A DNA stretch of 29,798 nt from Thermoplasmata archaeon. Lineage in GTDB: Archaea; Thermoplasmatota; Thermoplasmata; Thermoplasmatales; Thermoplasmataceae. The stretch covers positions 1-29,798 of the forward strand of contig JAJYRT010000005.1 in NCBI GenBank assembly GCA_021793945.1, in the 5' to 3' direction. A model generated the notes under the pieces. The model made no database searches. It was given only the letters and a program-made list of their open reading frames with translations, and was not told the origin of the DNA. Below are positions 1 to 7,266 of the stretch, piece by piece. Made by a program: the position numbers and the translations under genes. How positions within the stretch are numbered: the stretch's first letter is position 1; each line of letters begins with the position of its first letter.

Positions 1-370
1 ACAGATCTCTTACGGCTTGTATGACATAATCAGCGGTCTGAGTGTTTGCGGGATAGAAGAATATCATTCCTATCAGTGTGAGGAAAAGTACGGGATAAGT
101 GCTGATATTTACGATTTTTCTCTCGAAACTCCCAAGCTGTAGCAGTTCTGATGCATATAGTATTAACAGAAAAGCGAACGGTATCATTATTGTGTGGTAG
201 AAATTGACCATATCAAGAGTGAAATCCCCTAGACTAAACCAACTGACCCCGGGCAAAAACGGTCCGATCACAAGGAATAGGGCAATAAACGCAAGCACAG
301 CGAATGTGTTGTACCTCATGTTCAGCGAAAAATCCAAAAACTGCTTATTATTAGTTGAGATGCTGCCCAT
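1..370 (-). CDS. Polytopic membrane protein, N-terminal part (cut by window edge)
   Basis: The reading frame is open from the left edge of the window to an ATG at 370, with another in-frame ATG at 379 and a stop just upstream of that. About 120 residues are visible. They contain three hydrophobic segments: one beginning TFAVLAFIALF, one beginning YHTIMIPFAFLL, and one beginning YPVLFLTLIGMIFF. The protein is therefore an integral membrane protein with a short charged N-terminus. A TATA-like AATATAAA at 395-402 lies about 28 bases before ATG 370, which favours that start for a leaderless mRNA. The gene is divergent from heme o synthase. A respiratory role, for example in a terminal oxidase, is possible, but I cannot identify the family from this fragment. 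Confidence 0.6.
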   Translation of the reverse strand, partial: MGSISTNNKQFLDFSLNMRYNTFAVLAFIALFLVIGPFLPGVSWFSLGDFTLDMVNFYHTIMIPFAFLLILYASELLQLGSFERKIVNISTYPVLFLTLIGMIFFYPANTQTADYVIQAVRDL

Positions 371-379
371 ATATCTCAT

Positions 380-786
380 TATGTTGATTTGGGGTTTATA
401 TTAGAACCGAATCCCTTATATTAAAGTCGAAAGGCATAAATAAGTTTCAAGTTGTAAACTCTGACAGTAATGTGAAACCAGTATACATTTTTCGGATTTC
501 CGAAATGTCACTTTATTTGTCTCCGGTTAGGGGAAACGTAAAATTAGGTGTTGCGGAACATAATTATTCTGAATGTATACGTTTTTGAAACAGTGTTCGG
601 GCTAGCTGATCCTGCTTTGCAATTAACTCACCACCAGTTGTATATCACATCATATTGCGTTGTACGATGTTTGTTCCAAAATGCTGGAAAGAAACAATAA
701 TGTTAAGCTATCTTTCCACCCGCCTTTATCCCCCGGTGAAAAATGAGAGACGAATTAACTTATCTACTTACCTATCATCATCAGTC
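380..786. other. Intergenic region with an inverted repeat and a direct repeat
   Basis: This 407-base AT-rich gap separates two divergent genes. It holds an imperfect inverted repeat at 485-508 (ACATTTTTCGGA, then TCCGAAATGT). It also holds a 13-base direct repeat with two differences (GTATACATTTTTC at 481-493, GTATACGTTTTTG at 575-587). Several TATA-like stretches are present. I see no credible gene, although the ctaB frame is open back to 655. Regulation of the divergent pair is a plausible role but is inference. Confidence 0.4.
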
Positions 787-1659
787 ATGCGGGGCGGTCA
801 GCGGTTTCTTACTTACTTAATCTACACGAAACCGAAAGTCTGGATACTCCTTGTTTTCGTCGCTGCAGTCGGTGCAATCCTCGCAGTTGGACAACCACAT
901 TCCGGTGGCATATATCTCGTAATTCTAGCTATAACAGCCGTCACTCTGGGATCAGCTGGAGCAGAAGGGATCACGAATTACATAGACTCTGATATAGACG
1001 CAATAATGCAAAGGACAAAGGAAAGGCCACTGGTTACTGGAGCTATTCCCAGAAACAAAGGACTGTTCTTCGGACTGATACTTGTTTTGCTGTCAATTTC
1101 CATCCTCATGATATTCGGGAAATTTTACGCCAGCATCTTCATGATTTTAGGGGTGTTTGACAATGTAATCATTTACAGCTATCTGCTCAAACGAAGAACC
1201 CCGTGGAGTGTGGTTCTTGGAGGATTTTCCGGTGGCTTCCCTGTGTTGATAGGGTGGTTCACTGTAACAAATGTTTTTTCCCCTGTACCGTTATTTCTCT
1301 TTGCCCTCGTTGTTGCGTGGATTCCAGTCCACATCTGGAGCATTGCTTATAAAAACAGGGAAGATTATGCCTCTGCAAACGTCCCAATGCTTCCTGTTGT
1401 CTTTAAAGAAGAGACTACAGCAGCCTGTATTTCAATTTCCGCATTCTTTCTCATAATATTTGCCACCCTACCATATTTTTTTGGGACAGAACCTCTCTAT
1501 TATCTTCTGGCGGTTTCGCTCCTATCACTGCCATTGATTTATTATTCGGTGAAATTCATTGAGAAACCAAACAAAAAAAGTTCCTTCGTGCTGTTCAAAT
1601 ACTCAGGTCCTTACTTGGCTTTAGTGTTCACATTGTTCCTAGTATTCAGGATGCCGTAA
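787..1659 (+). CDS. ctaB: Protoheme IX farnesyltransferase (heme o synthase)
   Basis: This UbiA-superfamily integral membrane enzyme transfers a farnesyl group from farnesyl diphosphate to the 2-vinyl group of heme b to make heme o, the precursor or cofactor for heme-copper terminal oxidases. The diagnostic Asp-rich motif NYIDSDIDAIMQRT begins at residue 64 and is followed by ERPL. The second conserved region, YLLKRRTPWSVVLGG, is near residues 132-146. The family signatures WIPVHIWS (about 178) and DYASANVPMLPVV (about 193) follow. Some eight or nine hydrophobic segments are evident. The frame is open from 655, but I place the start at ATG 787. It gives a 290-residue protein of normal family length, and a TATA-like AACTTATCTA lies about 26 bases upstream. 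The next gene converges, with only 24 bases between stop codons. Confidence 0.9.
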   Translation: MRGGQRFLTYLIYTKPKVWILLVFVAAVGAILAVGQPHSGGIYLVILAITAVTLGSAGAEGITNYIDSDIDAIMQRTKERPLVTGAIPRNKGLFFGLILVLLSISILMIFGKFYASIFMILGVFDNVIIYSYLLKRRTPWSVVLGGFSGGFPVLIGWFTVTNVFSPVPLFLFALVVAWIPVHIWSIAYKNREDYASANVPMLPVVFKEETTAACISISAFFLIIFATLPYFFGTEPLYYLLAVSLLSLPLIYYSVKFIEKPNKKSSFVLFKYSGPYLALVFTLFLVFRMP

Positions 1660-1683
1660 CCTGTCCTTGCCGTATTCTCCCCC

Positions 1684-2178
1684 CTAAGGCATATAGAACT
1701 GCAATGCAACAGCCAGGACCAAAATTACCAGCATCAACCCCATTGTAACGAAAGAGGCGATATGGGTGATCCTCCTTATCCTCTGCATCTCATCGTACCT
1801 TTTCTCCTCGCTTAAGCGCATAATCTTTTTTCCGTGGTATATGTTGTTGGCATACATCAGGACCAACATCACCAGAACCACAATCGACTTGGCCAGAAGA
1901 ATCTGTCCTCCTGTCGTGGTTTCAAGATCGGAAAGGGCAGGGAGGTACTCGTAACCAAGGAACAGGCCCGTGGCTATGAGTATTATGACAAGAGCGTTCG
2001 TATAATAGCCAAACAACCTGCCGATTAGCCCTACTATTCTTGTCCTGTATGACTCATCATCTGTTAGCTTATAGGAAACCGGCCATACGATGAACCAGAT
2101 GAAAAATGAACCCCCGATGAAAAATATCGCGGAGAAAATATGAATAACCAGCACTGTGATTATTATCCAGGGCGACAT
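1684..2178 (-). CDS. Small CopD-like four-helix membrane protein
   Basis: This 164-residue protein has four predicted membrane helices. The first contains VIHIFSAIFFIGG, a pattern like the His-containing first helix of CopD and HemJ-type families. The others lie around residues 55-75, 90-112 and 138-160. A short basic loop (KKIMRLSEEKRYDEMQRIRR) precedes the last helix. I infer a CopD-like or related copper/heme-linked membrane protein from this architecture and from its position beside heme o synthase; substrate and reaction are unknown. A TATA-like element at 2203-2211 is 25-29 bases before the ATG, so the mRNA is probably leaderless and the gene independently transcribed. Confidence 0.6.
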   Translation of the reverse strand: MSPWIIITVLVIHIFSAIFFIGGSFFIWFIVWPVSYKLTDDESYRTRIVGLIGRLFGYYTNALVIILIATGLFLGYEYLPALSDLETTTGGQILLAKSIVVLVMLVLMYANNIYHGKKIMRLSEEKRYDEMQRIRRITHIASFVTMGLMLVILVLAVALQFYMP

Positions 2179-2202
2179 CTCTACTGATCAGCTATCCGGA
2201 GT

Positions 2203-2211
2203 ACTTATAGA
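2203..2211 (-). promoter_or_regulatory. TATA-like promoter element of the CopD-like gene
   Basis: On the minus strand the sequence reads CTATAAGTA, centred about 28 bases before the ATG at 2178. This is the spacing expected for archaeal TATA box to transcription start if the transcript begins at or within two bases of the start codon. Confidence 0.5.
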
Positions 2212-2283
2212 TGGTACCCAAAGTGTCAGGCTATGTTTCAGCAGGATTGGGGTGGGTGTGTTCCTTCACTGAATATTCAATGC

Positions 2284-2844
2284 CTATTCCAGGTGCTTTT
2301 TCGCCTCGGCAACGAGGTTGTTCAGCAGATCCCTGACGAACTTTATCGTGGGCTCGTCTTTCAGGTGACCATCAGCATCAAATTTGTTCTGTGCGAACGT
2401 CACGAAAACCTCTGGTTTGTTGACTATTCTGGAGTCGAGTCCGGTAAAAATCTGTCGCAGGTGGTACTGCGCCCGTGATCCACCAAGCATGCCGGTTGAC
2501 GCACTCATGATAGCTCCCGGCTTTCCCGTGAATGGATTCAGCCTTGTAGGTCTAGAAACCACGTCTATCACGTTTTTCAGATACCCCGGGAGTGAGAAAT
2601 TATATTCCGGAGTCACAACCAGGAATCCCTGAGAGTGCCTTATCTTCTCTCTAAGCTGTGTTACGCTCTCGTTCTCTGCCTCCTCCAGATCCTGGTTGTA
2701 AATGGGGATTCCGGAAATGTCAGCTACATCAAGCCGGGAGCCGGCCGGCATGTGATTGGCTGCATCCTTCAGCAGAAGAAGGTTCAGTGACCCTTTCCTG
2801 AGGCTCCCGCCAAAACCTGTTATTACTATTTCTTTGTTGTTCAT
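2284..2844 (-). CDS. NADPH-dependent FMN reductase (flavodoxin-fold quinone/chromate reductase type)
   Basis: This 186-residue cytoplasmic flavoprotein belongs to the NADPH-dependent FMN reductase family, whose members reduce quinones, azo dyes, chromate or free flavin. The phosphate-binding loop GSLRKGSLN is at residues 13-21 (family pattern GSxRxxSxN). The second FMN-binding signature, TPEYNFSLPG followed by YLKNVIDVVSRP, spans about residues 78-99. Its length matches the family. The physiological electron acceptor cannot be read from sequence; protection from oxidative or quinone stress is a reasonable inference. A TATA-like TTTTTAAAAT at 2866-2875 lies about 26 bases before the ATG, so the mRNA is probably leaderless. 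The right end of the tnpB element lies only a few bases beyond that box. Confidence 0.85.
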   Translation of the reverse strand: MNNKEIVITGFGGSLRKGSLNLLLLKDAANHMPAGSRLDVADISGIPIYNQDLEEAENESVTQLREKIRHSQGFLVVTPEYNFSLPGYLKNVIDVVSRPTRLNPFTGKPGAIMSASTGMLGGSRAQYHLRQIFTGLDSRIVNKPEVFVTFAQNKFDADGHLKDEPTIKFVRDLLNNLVAEAKKHLE

Positions 2845-2865
2845 TATCTCCGATAATGCATCATA

Positions 2866-2875
2866 ATTTTAAAAA
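2866..2875 (-). promoter_or_regulatory. TATA-like element of the FMN reductase gene
   Basis: The minus strand reads TTTTTAAAAT, centred 26 bases before ATG 2844. It sits directly at the outer edge of the IS element's right end, so the insertion has left, or created, a minimal promoter. Confidence 0.45.
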
Positions 2876-2889
2876 CAATTGGGAAATAG

Positions 2890-4047
2890 TCAACTACCAA
2901 CCCCTGAAGGAGTTGGCTTGTTGCTGGTCTCCCCCATGCCCGTAGACATGGATTCATCGAACCGCAACGATTGGCTGGTTGACAGCAGCCTGAAGTACCC
3001 AGATTTACCGAGTACCTCAATGTTTCTTGAGGCGTTCAGGTCGGCATGAAGCTTGAAATCACAGTTTTTGCAGTGGAACGCTGAACCTTTCCTGTTGTTT
3101 TTATCAATGAATCCACATTTTGAGCATTTCTGTGATGTGTATTTCGGGTTGACATAGATCAGGGTCTTCCCTGAATCCTCTGCCTTGTATTCTATGAATT
3201 GTTGTAACTGGAAGGGAGACCATGACCCAAGCTTGTGGTTGAATCTCCTTCCATTGCTTTTCTTCTTCATTCCTGCTGTTCTCAAATCTTCAAGGGCAAT
3301 CACATCAAAGGGGAGATTGATGATTTTCTTTGATATCACATGATTTGTGTCAAGCACGAACCGTCTCTCTCTTCCGCTCGTTTCCAGTAATTTGCGATGA
3401 GCGGATCGAGTGCCTGCGTGCTGTAATCTCTTTTTGTTGTACCGGTATCTTCCCTTCACGTCCTTCAGATGGGCTGAATTGAAGAACATGTTATTTGACA
3501 ATACTGCGATGTTCTTTATGCCCCTGTCTATTCCCACAACTCCTGCATCCCTTTTCCTCACTGCTTCATGATCCACCTCATCCATCTCTACCTGAACCAT
3601 CAAGAACATTTTCCTGTCCTTTGTATGAATGACTACCTGTGCATTGGTATATTCTCCCCTGTATTTCTCCACCAGTGGTGAATTTGCCACAGGGAATACC
3701 AGCCTTCCCCTGACAGTTGTCAGTGATACTGTGTCAGAATCGGGATAGAACCTGAATGTTCTCCTGTCATATCTTATGGTGTATGATGATCTGTGTATCT
3801 TCTTTTCAAGCTCTGTCTGCTTCAACGCCTCTGATGCAGTATCCCTTGCTGTCTGCACCAGTGCAGAAGGAAGTGTTGGTATCTTTTCCCGCACGTCCCT
3901 GTATGTCCCCCTGTTCAGCTTGTTCTTGTTGTATGTCTTCTCTGCAAAACCGTAGTCCAGCACTATCTGACATGCTTTCATGAACTGCTTCCCCGTTTCC
4001 ACGAGGGAAGAATCGTATGGAAGCTTCAGTTTAATAGTCCTGAACAT
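2890..4047 (-). CDS. tnpB: TnpB, RNA-guided endonuclease of an IS605-type element
   Basis: This 385-residue protein is the TnpB/OrfB type, ancestral to Cas12. In studied members it is a programmable nuclease guided by an RNA from the 3' end of the element. All catalytic elements look intact: the RuvC-I Asp in GVVGIDRGIKN (D174), the RuvC-II Glu in DVIALEDLR (E253) and the RuvC-III Asp in LHADLNASRN (D336). The four zinc-finger cysteines are at 308, 311, 326 and 329 (CSKCG, CKNC). The N-terminal 150 residues match the usual WED/REC-like region in length. The frame opens with a TTG at 4050, but ATG 4047 is preferred because a TATA-like AATATATT (4068-4075) is centred 25 bases upstream. The last codons, KPTPSGVGS, run through the right-end hairpin, so the guide-RNA region overlaps the coding end. 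Confidence 0.9.
   Translation of the reverse strand: MFRTIKLKLPYDSSLVETGKQFMKACQIVLDYGFAEKTYNKNKLNRGTYRDVREKIPTLPSALVQTARDTASEALKQTELEKKIHRSSYTIRYDRRTFRFYPDSDTVSLTTVRGRLVFPVANSPLVEKYRGEYTNAQVVIHTKDRKMFLMVQVEMDEVDHEAVRKRDAGVVGIDRGIKNIAVLSNNMFFNSAHLKDVKGRYRYNKKRLQHAGTRSAHRKLLETSGRERRFVLDTNHVISKKIINLPFDVIALEDLRTAGMKKKSNGRRFNHKLGSWSPFQLQQFIEYKAEDSGKTLIYVNPKYTSQKCSKCGFIDKNNRKGSAFHCKNCDFKLHADLNASRNIEVLGKSGYFRLLSTSQSLRFDESMSTGMGETSNKPTPSGVGS
2897..2916 (-). repeat. Right-end hairpin of the tnpB element
   Basis: The arms are CCAACCCC and GGAGTTGG around a TGAA loop; seven of eight pairs match. It overlaps the end of tnpB and is where a subterminal right-end hairpin, and the scaffold part of a guide (omega) RNA, are expected in this family. 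Confidence 0.65.
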
Positions 4048-4067
4048 CAATTAAAAGATTAGAGTAG

Positions 4068-4075
4068 AATATATT
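4068..4075 (-). promoter_or_regulatory. TATA-like element of tnpB
   Basis: AATATATT is centred about 25 bases before the ATG at 4047, consistent with a leaderless tnpB transcript made from inside the element. Confidence 0.5.
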
Positions 4076-4083
4076 GAATTTTG

Positions 4084-4143
4084 TGTTCGCTCTCACCCCC
4101 CCCCGTCAGGCCGAGGGGTCTCCCGCTCACAAAAGATAAATTC
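4084..4143 (-). repeat. Left-end hairpin motif, copy A
   Basis: On the minus strand the order is GAATTTATCT, TGAGCGGGA, a C-run/G-run hairpin (nine consecutive G on this strand at 4096-4104) and AGCGAACA. Copy B at 22140-22194 repeats the same order with the same flanking words. On the plus strand the same bases hold AGATAAAT (4134-4141), a possible TATA box for hemL centred about 26 bases before its ATG. The motif therefore may serve two genes in opposite directions. Confidence 0.6.
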
Positions 4144-4162
4144 TAAGATAGGATAGCGAACG

Positions 4163-5431
4163 ATGAATTCCGAGACACTTTACAGGCAATCCTCAAGCTT
4201 ATTTCCAGGTGGTGTGAACTCGCCGGTCAGGTATTACGATCCCTTCCCATTATTTTTCAGGAGGGGCAGTGGATCGAAGTTGGAGGATTATGAGGGCAGG
4301 AAATTTATTGATTACAGTCTTGGATTCGGGGCCATGATCCTCGGGCATGCAAATCCCTCCGTGGTCAAGGATCTTCAGGAGAGGATTGGGGATGGATATC
4401 TCTTCGGCACCCCTACCGAGGATGAAGTAACACTAGGAAGAATAATCAGGGGAAGTTCCCGCAGCATCAGGAAAATGAGATTCACGAATTCAGGGACGGA
4501 AGCTACAATGCATGCGATCCGGCTGGCGAGGGCATATACCAGGAAGAAGAAGGTATTGAAAATGGAGGGCTGCTTTCATGGCGCTCATGACTATGCACTG
4601 ATCAAATCCGGGAGCGGGACACTCACCTTCGGCGTGCCATCATCCCCCGGAATACCGGAGGAGGTTTCGAAAACTGTCGTTGTTGCGGACTACAACGATC
4701 TAGATTCCGTGAGGAATACTTTGCAGAGCAACAGGCGGGAAACCGCTGCGATCATCGTCGAACCCGTTATGGGAAATGTGGGGGTGATCAATCCTGCCGA
4801 CGGTTTTCTTAAGGGTTTGAGGGAACTGGCAACCGAATATGATGCGCTGCTGATTCTGGATGAGGTGATCACTGGGTACAGGTTCGGGTTTTCCCCATAC
4901 CAGGACATTGCAGGAGTCGAGGCTGACCTGACCACGCTTGGAAAGGTTATAGGTGGAGGAGCCCCAATAGGACTATTCGGTGGAAGAGAAGATATCATGG
5001 ATATGGTCTCTCCCTCCGGCCCCGTCTACCAGAGCGGCACTTTCTCAGGAAACCCGTTCTCGATGGCCTCGGGAAGGATAACAATGCAGATACTCAGGGG
5101 GAGCGATTACGGGAAACTTGCCAGCAAGGTGCAAAAGCTGGTAAATGCACTGGAATCAATTATGCAAACATTAAATATAAACGGTGCAATAAATTCTATA
5201 GGTTCAATGTATCAAGTGTTCTTTGGCTTAAACCATGCACGGAACTACCGGGAAGTTATGAAGGCAGACCGGTCCCTGTTCAAGCAGTATTTTGACAGGA
5301 TGCTGAATGCTGGTATATATCTCCCGCCGAGCACATTTGAGACAAATTTCATGAGCTTCGCCCACGGCGAGGAGGACATAGAGTCCACAATTCTGAAGAT
5401 GGAGGAATCATTAAAAAAATGCAAGAGATAA
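4163..5431 (+). CDS. hemL: Glutamate-1-semialdehyde 2,1-aminomutase
   Basis: This PLP enzyme converts glutamate-1-semialdehyde to 5-aminolevulinate, the committed precursor of tetrapyrroles in the C5 pathway. At 422 residues it has the normal family length. The PLP lysine is K261 in TLGKVIGGGAPIG, and the cofactor-ring aspartate is D233 in LDEVITGYR. The N-terminal PGGVNSPVR and the TNSGTEATMHAIRLAR segment (about 108-123) are family hallmarks separating it from other class III aminotransferases. It heads a tight hemL-hemC-hemD run. The next gene starts inside its last codons, overlapping by 13 bases. The start ATG has a TATA-like AGATAAAT about 26 bases upstream, suggesting a leaderless mRNA whose promoter lies within the left end of the tnpB element. 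The partner genes hemA and hemB are not in the window. Confidence 0.95.
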   Translation: MNSETLYRQSSSLFPGGVNSPVRYYDPFPLFFRRGSGSKLEDYEGRKFIDYSLGFGAMILGHANPSVVKDLQERIGDGYLFGTPTEDEVTLGRIIRGSSRSIRKMRFTNSGTEATMHAIRLARAYTRKKKVLKMEGCFHGAHDYALIKSGSGTLTFGVPSSPGIPEEVSKTVVVADYNDLDSVRNTLQSNRRETAAIIVEPVMGNVGVINPADGFLKGLRELATEYDALLILDEVITGYRFGFSPYQDIAGVEADLTTLGKVIGGGAPIGLFGGREDIMDMVSPSGPVYQSGTFSGNPFSMASGRITMQILRGSDYGKLASKVQKLVNALESIMQTLNINGAINSIGSMYQVFFGLNHARNYREVMKADRSLFKQYFDRMLNAGIYLPPSTFETNFMSFAHGEEDIESTILKMEESLKKCKR

Positions 5432-6315
5432 CCTTAGGAACAAGGCCAAGTAAGCTGGCTCTAGTTCAGGCCGGCATGGTAAAATCCCTGCTTTCAGAGG
5501 CAGGATACTCCCCCCGAATAGTGGAACATCTTTCAACCGGCGACCTGAACAGGGAAGATGCGATCTACCGCCTGAAGGGTGTCGGGGTATTTGTCAGGGA
5601 ACTCAACAAGCTTGTTCTCGATGGCAAGATAGACTGCGCTGTTCACAGTGCGAAGGATATCCCATCAAAGATTGCGGATGGCCTTGAGATATCGGCCGTT
5701 CTCCAGCGTGAGGATCCAGGGGATTCCCTTATTGCTCAAAGGCAGCTGGAATCACTGCCATACGGGGCCAAGATTGGAACGTCCAGCATACGAAGGGCGG
5801 CCGAACTTCGCGGCAAGAGATTTGACCTCATAGTAAAGAATATAAGGGGAAACATAGACACCAGAATATCCAAATATAAGGCAGGGGAATATGACGGCAT
5901 AATAGTCGCAACCGCCGCAATAAAGCGACTGAATATATCTGAGAAGCATTTCCCGCTGCCGGAAGAAGCTTTTGTTCCTGCTCCGAATCAGGGCATAATA
6001 GCTGTTGTTTCCCAGGAAGATAGCGATGTTTCTGGGATTCTTTCCAGGATTGACGATGCCGCCACCAGAAGAAACATGGAAATTGAGAGATCGGTCATGG
6101 AACGGCTCAACCTTGGGTGTTCCTCACCAGTTGGAATAATAAGCAAGTCCGTGGAGAATTACAATTTTGTAGTGTCAAGATTTTACTCTATGGATCTGAT
6201 CAATCATGTGGATTTCAGGGGCGTGATCACAAATGATGACGATCTTGAAGCATACCTTGACTCGATAAAGAACGAGCTCCCGAAAAGCTATGGCTACGGC
6301 GTTCTCGGAGCATGA
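5419..6315 (+). CDS. hemC: Hydroxymethylbilane synthase (porphobilinogen deaminase)
   Basis: This cytoplasmic enzyme joins four porphobilinogen molecules into the linear tetrapyrrole hydroxymethylbilane. It opens with the family signature LGTRPSKLAL. The catalytic aspartate is D80 in HSAKDIP, and cofactor-contacting arginines appear in TSSIRRAAELRG (about 121-132). The cysteine that carries the covalent dipyrromethane cofactor is C234 in NLGCSSPVG. The protein is 298 residues, typical for the family. Its ATG lies inside the 3' end of hemL, overlapping by 13 bases, so translation is probably coupled. hemD follows after seven bases. Confidence 0.95.
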   Translation: MQEITLGTRPSKLALVQAGMVKSLLSEAGYSPRIVEHLSTGDLNREDAIYRLKGVGVFVRELNKLVLDGKIDCAVHSAKDIPSKIADGLEISAVLQREDPGDSLIAQRQLESLPYGAKIGTSSIRRAAELRGKRFDLIVKNIRGNIDTRISKYKAGEYDGIIVATAAIKRLNISEKHFPLPEEAFVPAPNQGIIAVVSQEDSDVSGILSRIDDAATRRNMEIERSVMERLNLGCSSPVGIISKSVENYNFVVSRFYSMDLINHVDFRGVITNDDDLEAYLDSIKNELPKSYGYGVLGA

Positions 6316-6322
6316 TTGCCAG

Positions 6323-7039
6323 ATGCCGTTCCTTATCTCCACCCGTCCCATCGGAAAGGAGGCAGGAACGTTTAAGGTACGATGTCTCGAGATAAGAAAC
6401 ATCCCGCTCACTGAGATAAGGGCGCTTGGTTACGATGAAGCCTTAAGGGCAGAACTAGTGTCGTTCAGCCCGGATTCGCTCTGTTTCACCAGCGCATTTG
6501 GGGTCAGGGAATTCCTGAAATACTATCCAGACCTGATTAGATCCTTCCGTGGAAACGTTTTTGCAATCGGGGACAGGACGGGAGAGGCAATTGAACATGC
6601 CGGATTGAAGGCAGTCATCCCAGATCAGAAGGATTCACCCGGACTGGCAAGGTTGATTTTGAAGACTTTAGACAGGGGTGAGAGAGTGGCCCTTATCAGA
6701 AGCGGGAATGCCGATCCAAGACTCCCGGAAACGCTGAAAAGAGGAGGCTTGAACGCGAAGGATTACCATATATATGAAGTCACTGCAAGCCAGCATGGAA
6801 GCCTTATACTGGATGCTATGGATTCGCCCGAACTATCAGGAATAATCGTCACATCGCCAATGGAAGCCACCATCCTGGTAAACCTGGCGGGCCCGAAAAT
6901 CCGGGTACCGATATATGCCATCGGAAATACCACCGCGAGGAAACTTCGCGATCTTGGATATGTGGTCTCGGAACCCCTTGGGGAGTCTAACTTTGATGAT
7001 CTCGTAATGAAAATAAGCGAGAAATATTGCCCACAGTGA
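6323..7039 (+). CDS. hemD: Uroporphyrinogen-III synthase
   Basis: This enzyme closes hydroxymethylbilane and inverts ring D to give uroporphyrinogen III, the branch point for heme, siroheme and cobalamin. HemD proteins are poorly conserved. The call rests on the N-terminal LISTRPIGKEAG, the two-lobed alternating pattern, the segment SLCFTSAFGVREFLKYY, the segment IIVTSPMEATILVNL near residue 173, and the position directly after hemC. ATG 6323 gives a 238-residue protein that begins just before the first beta strand. An in-frame ATG at 6290 would overlap hemC by 26 bases. GGAG at 6307-6310 could serve as a rather distant ribosome site. It is the last gene of the heme run; initiator tRNA on the opposite strand follows. 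Confidence 0.85.
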   Translation: MPFLISTRPIGKEAGTFKVRCLEIRNIPLTEIRALGYDEALRAELVSFSPDSLCFTSAFGVREFLKYYPDLIRSFRGNVFAIGDRTGEAIEHAGLKAVIPDQKDSPGLARLILKTLDRGERVALIRSGNADPRLPETLKRGGLNAKDYHIYEVTASQHGSLILDAMDSPELSGIIVTSPMEATILVNLAGPKIRVPIYAIGNTTARKLRDLGYVVSEPLGESNFDDLVMKISEKYCPQ

Positions 7040-7044
7040 AAAAA

Positions 7045-7119
7045 TAGCGGGGAATGGATTTGAACCATTGATCTACGGGTTATGAGCCCGTCGGGATTTC
7101 CTAACTACCCTACCCCGCT
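7045..7119 (-). tRNA. Initiator tRNA-Met (CAT)
   Basis: The 75-base cloverleaf reads AGCGGGG at the 5' acceptor arm and CCCCGCT plus discriminator A at the 3' side. Its anticodon arm is ACGGG-CTCATAA-CCCGT, with anticodon CAT. The A1-U72 pair and the three consecutive G-C pairs below the anticodon loop are the archaeal/eukaryotic initiator hallmarks, which separates it from elongator tRNA-Met. CCA is not encoded. No intron is present. A TATA-like CTTATATG at 7142-7149 is centred about 26 bases before the mature 5' end, so transcription begins at or very near the mature end. Confidence 0.93.
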
Positions 7120-7141
7120 TCAGAGGGAGATGCTAAAAACT

Positions 7142-7149
7142 CATATAAG
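7142..7149 (-). promoter_or_regulatory. TATA-like element of initiator tRNA
   Basis: The minus strand reads CTTATATG. Its spacing of about 26 bases to the tRNA 5' end matches normal archaeal promoter geometry. Confidence 0.6.
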
Positions 7150-7266
7150 ACTTATTGAAGAATTGCGCATAATCTCAAAGATCCGGATAGAAGTCTTTTC
7201 ATCCTTTTCCGGAGCCGGTTAGCCATTCATACAGTTTATGAGGGTTGAAAATACAGGCCAATGCGC

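Larger units (their letters stand above)
2885..4143 (-). mobile_element. IS200/IS605-type element carrying only tnpB
   Basis: The element comprises one tnpB gene flanked on its 3' side by a 20-base hairpin at 2897-2916 and on its 5' side by a hairpin-forming left-end motif at 4084-4143. No Y1 transposase (tnpA) is present, so it is a tnpB-only unit that would need TnpA in trans to move. The left-end motif is shared with a second, degenerate element at about 21905-22194, and this sets the approximate left boundary. Exact ends are not provable here, because IS605-family elements leave no target duplication. Confidence 0.7.

Noticed and set aside
2897..2916. CRISPR-like repeat
   Set aside because: It is a single hairpin at a tnpB 3' end, with no array of regularly spaced copies in the window.
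4096..4104. Run of nine C as a sequencing or assembly error
   Set aside because: It lies in the loop/stem of the left-end motif whose partner copy also has C/G runs, and no reading frame is disturbed. Its exact length is still uncertain.
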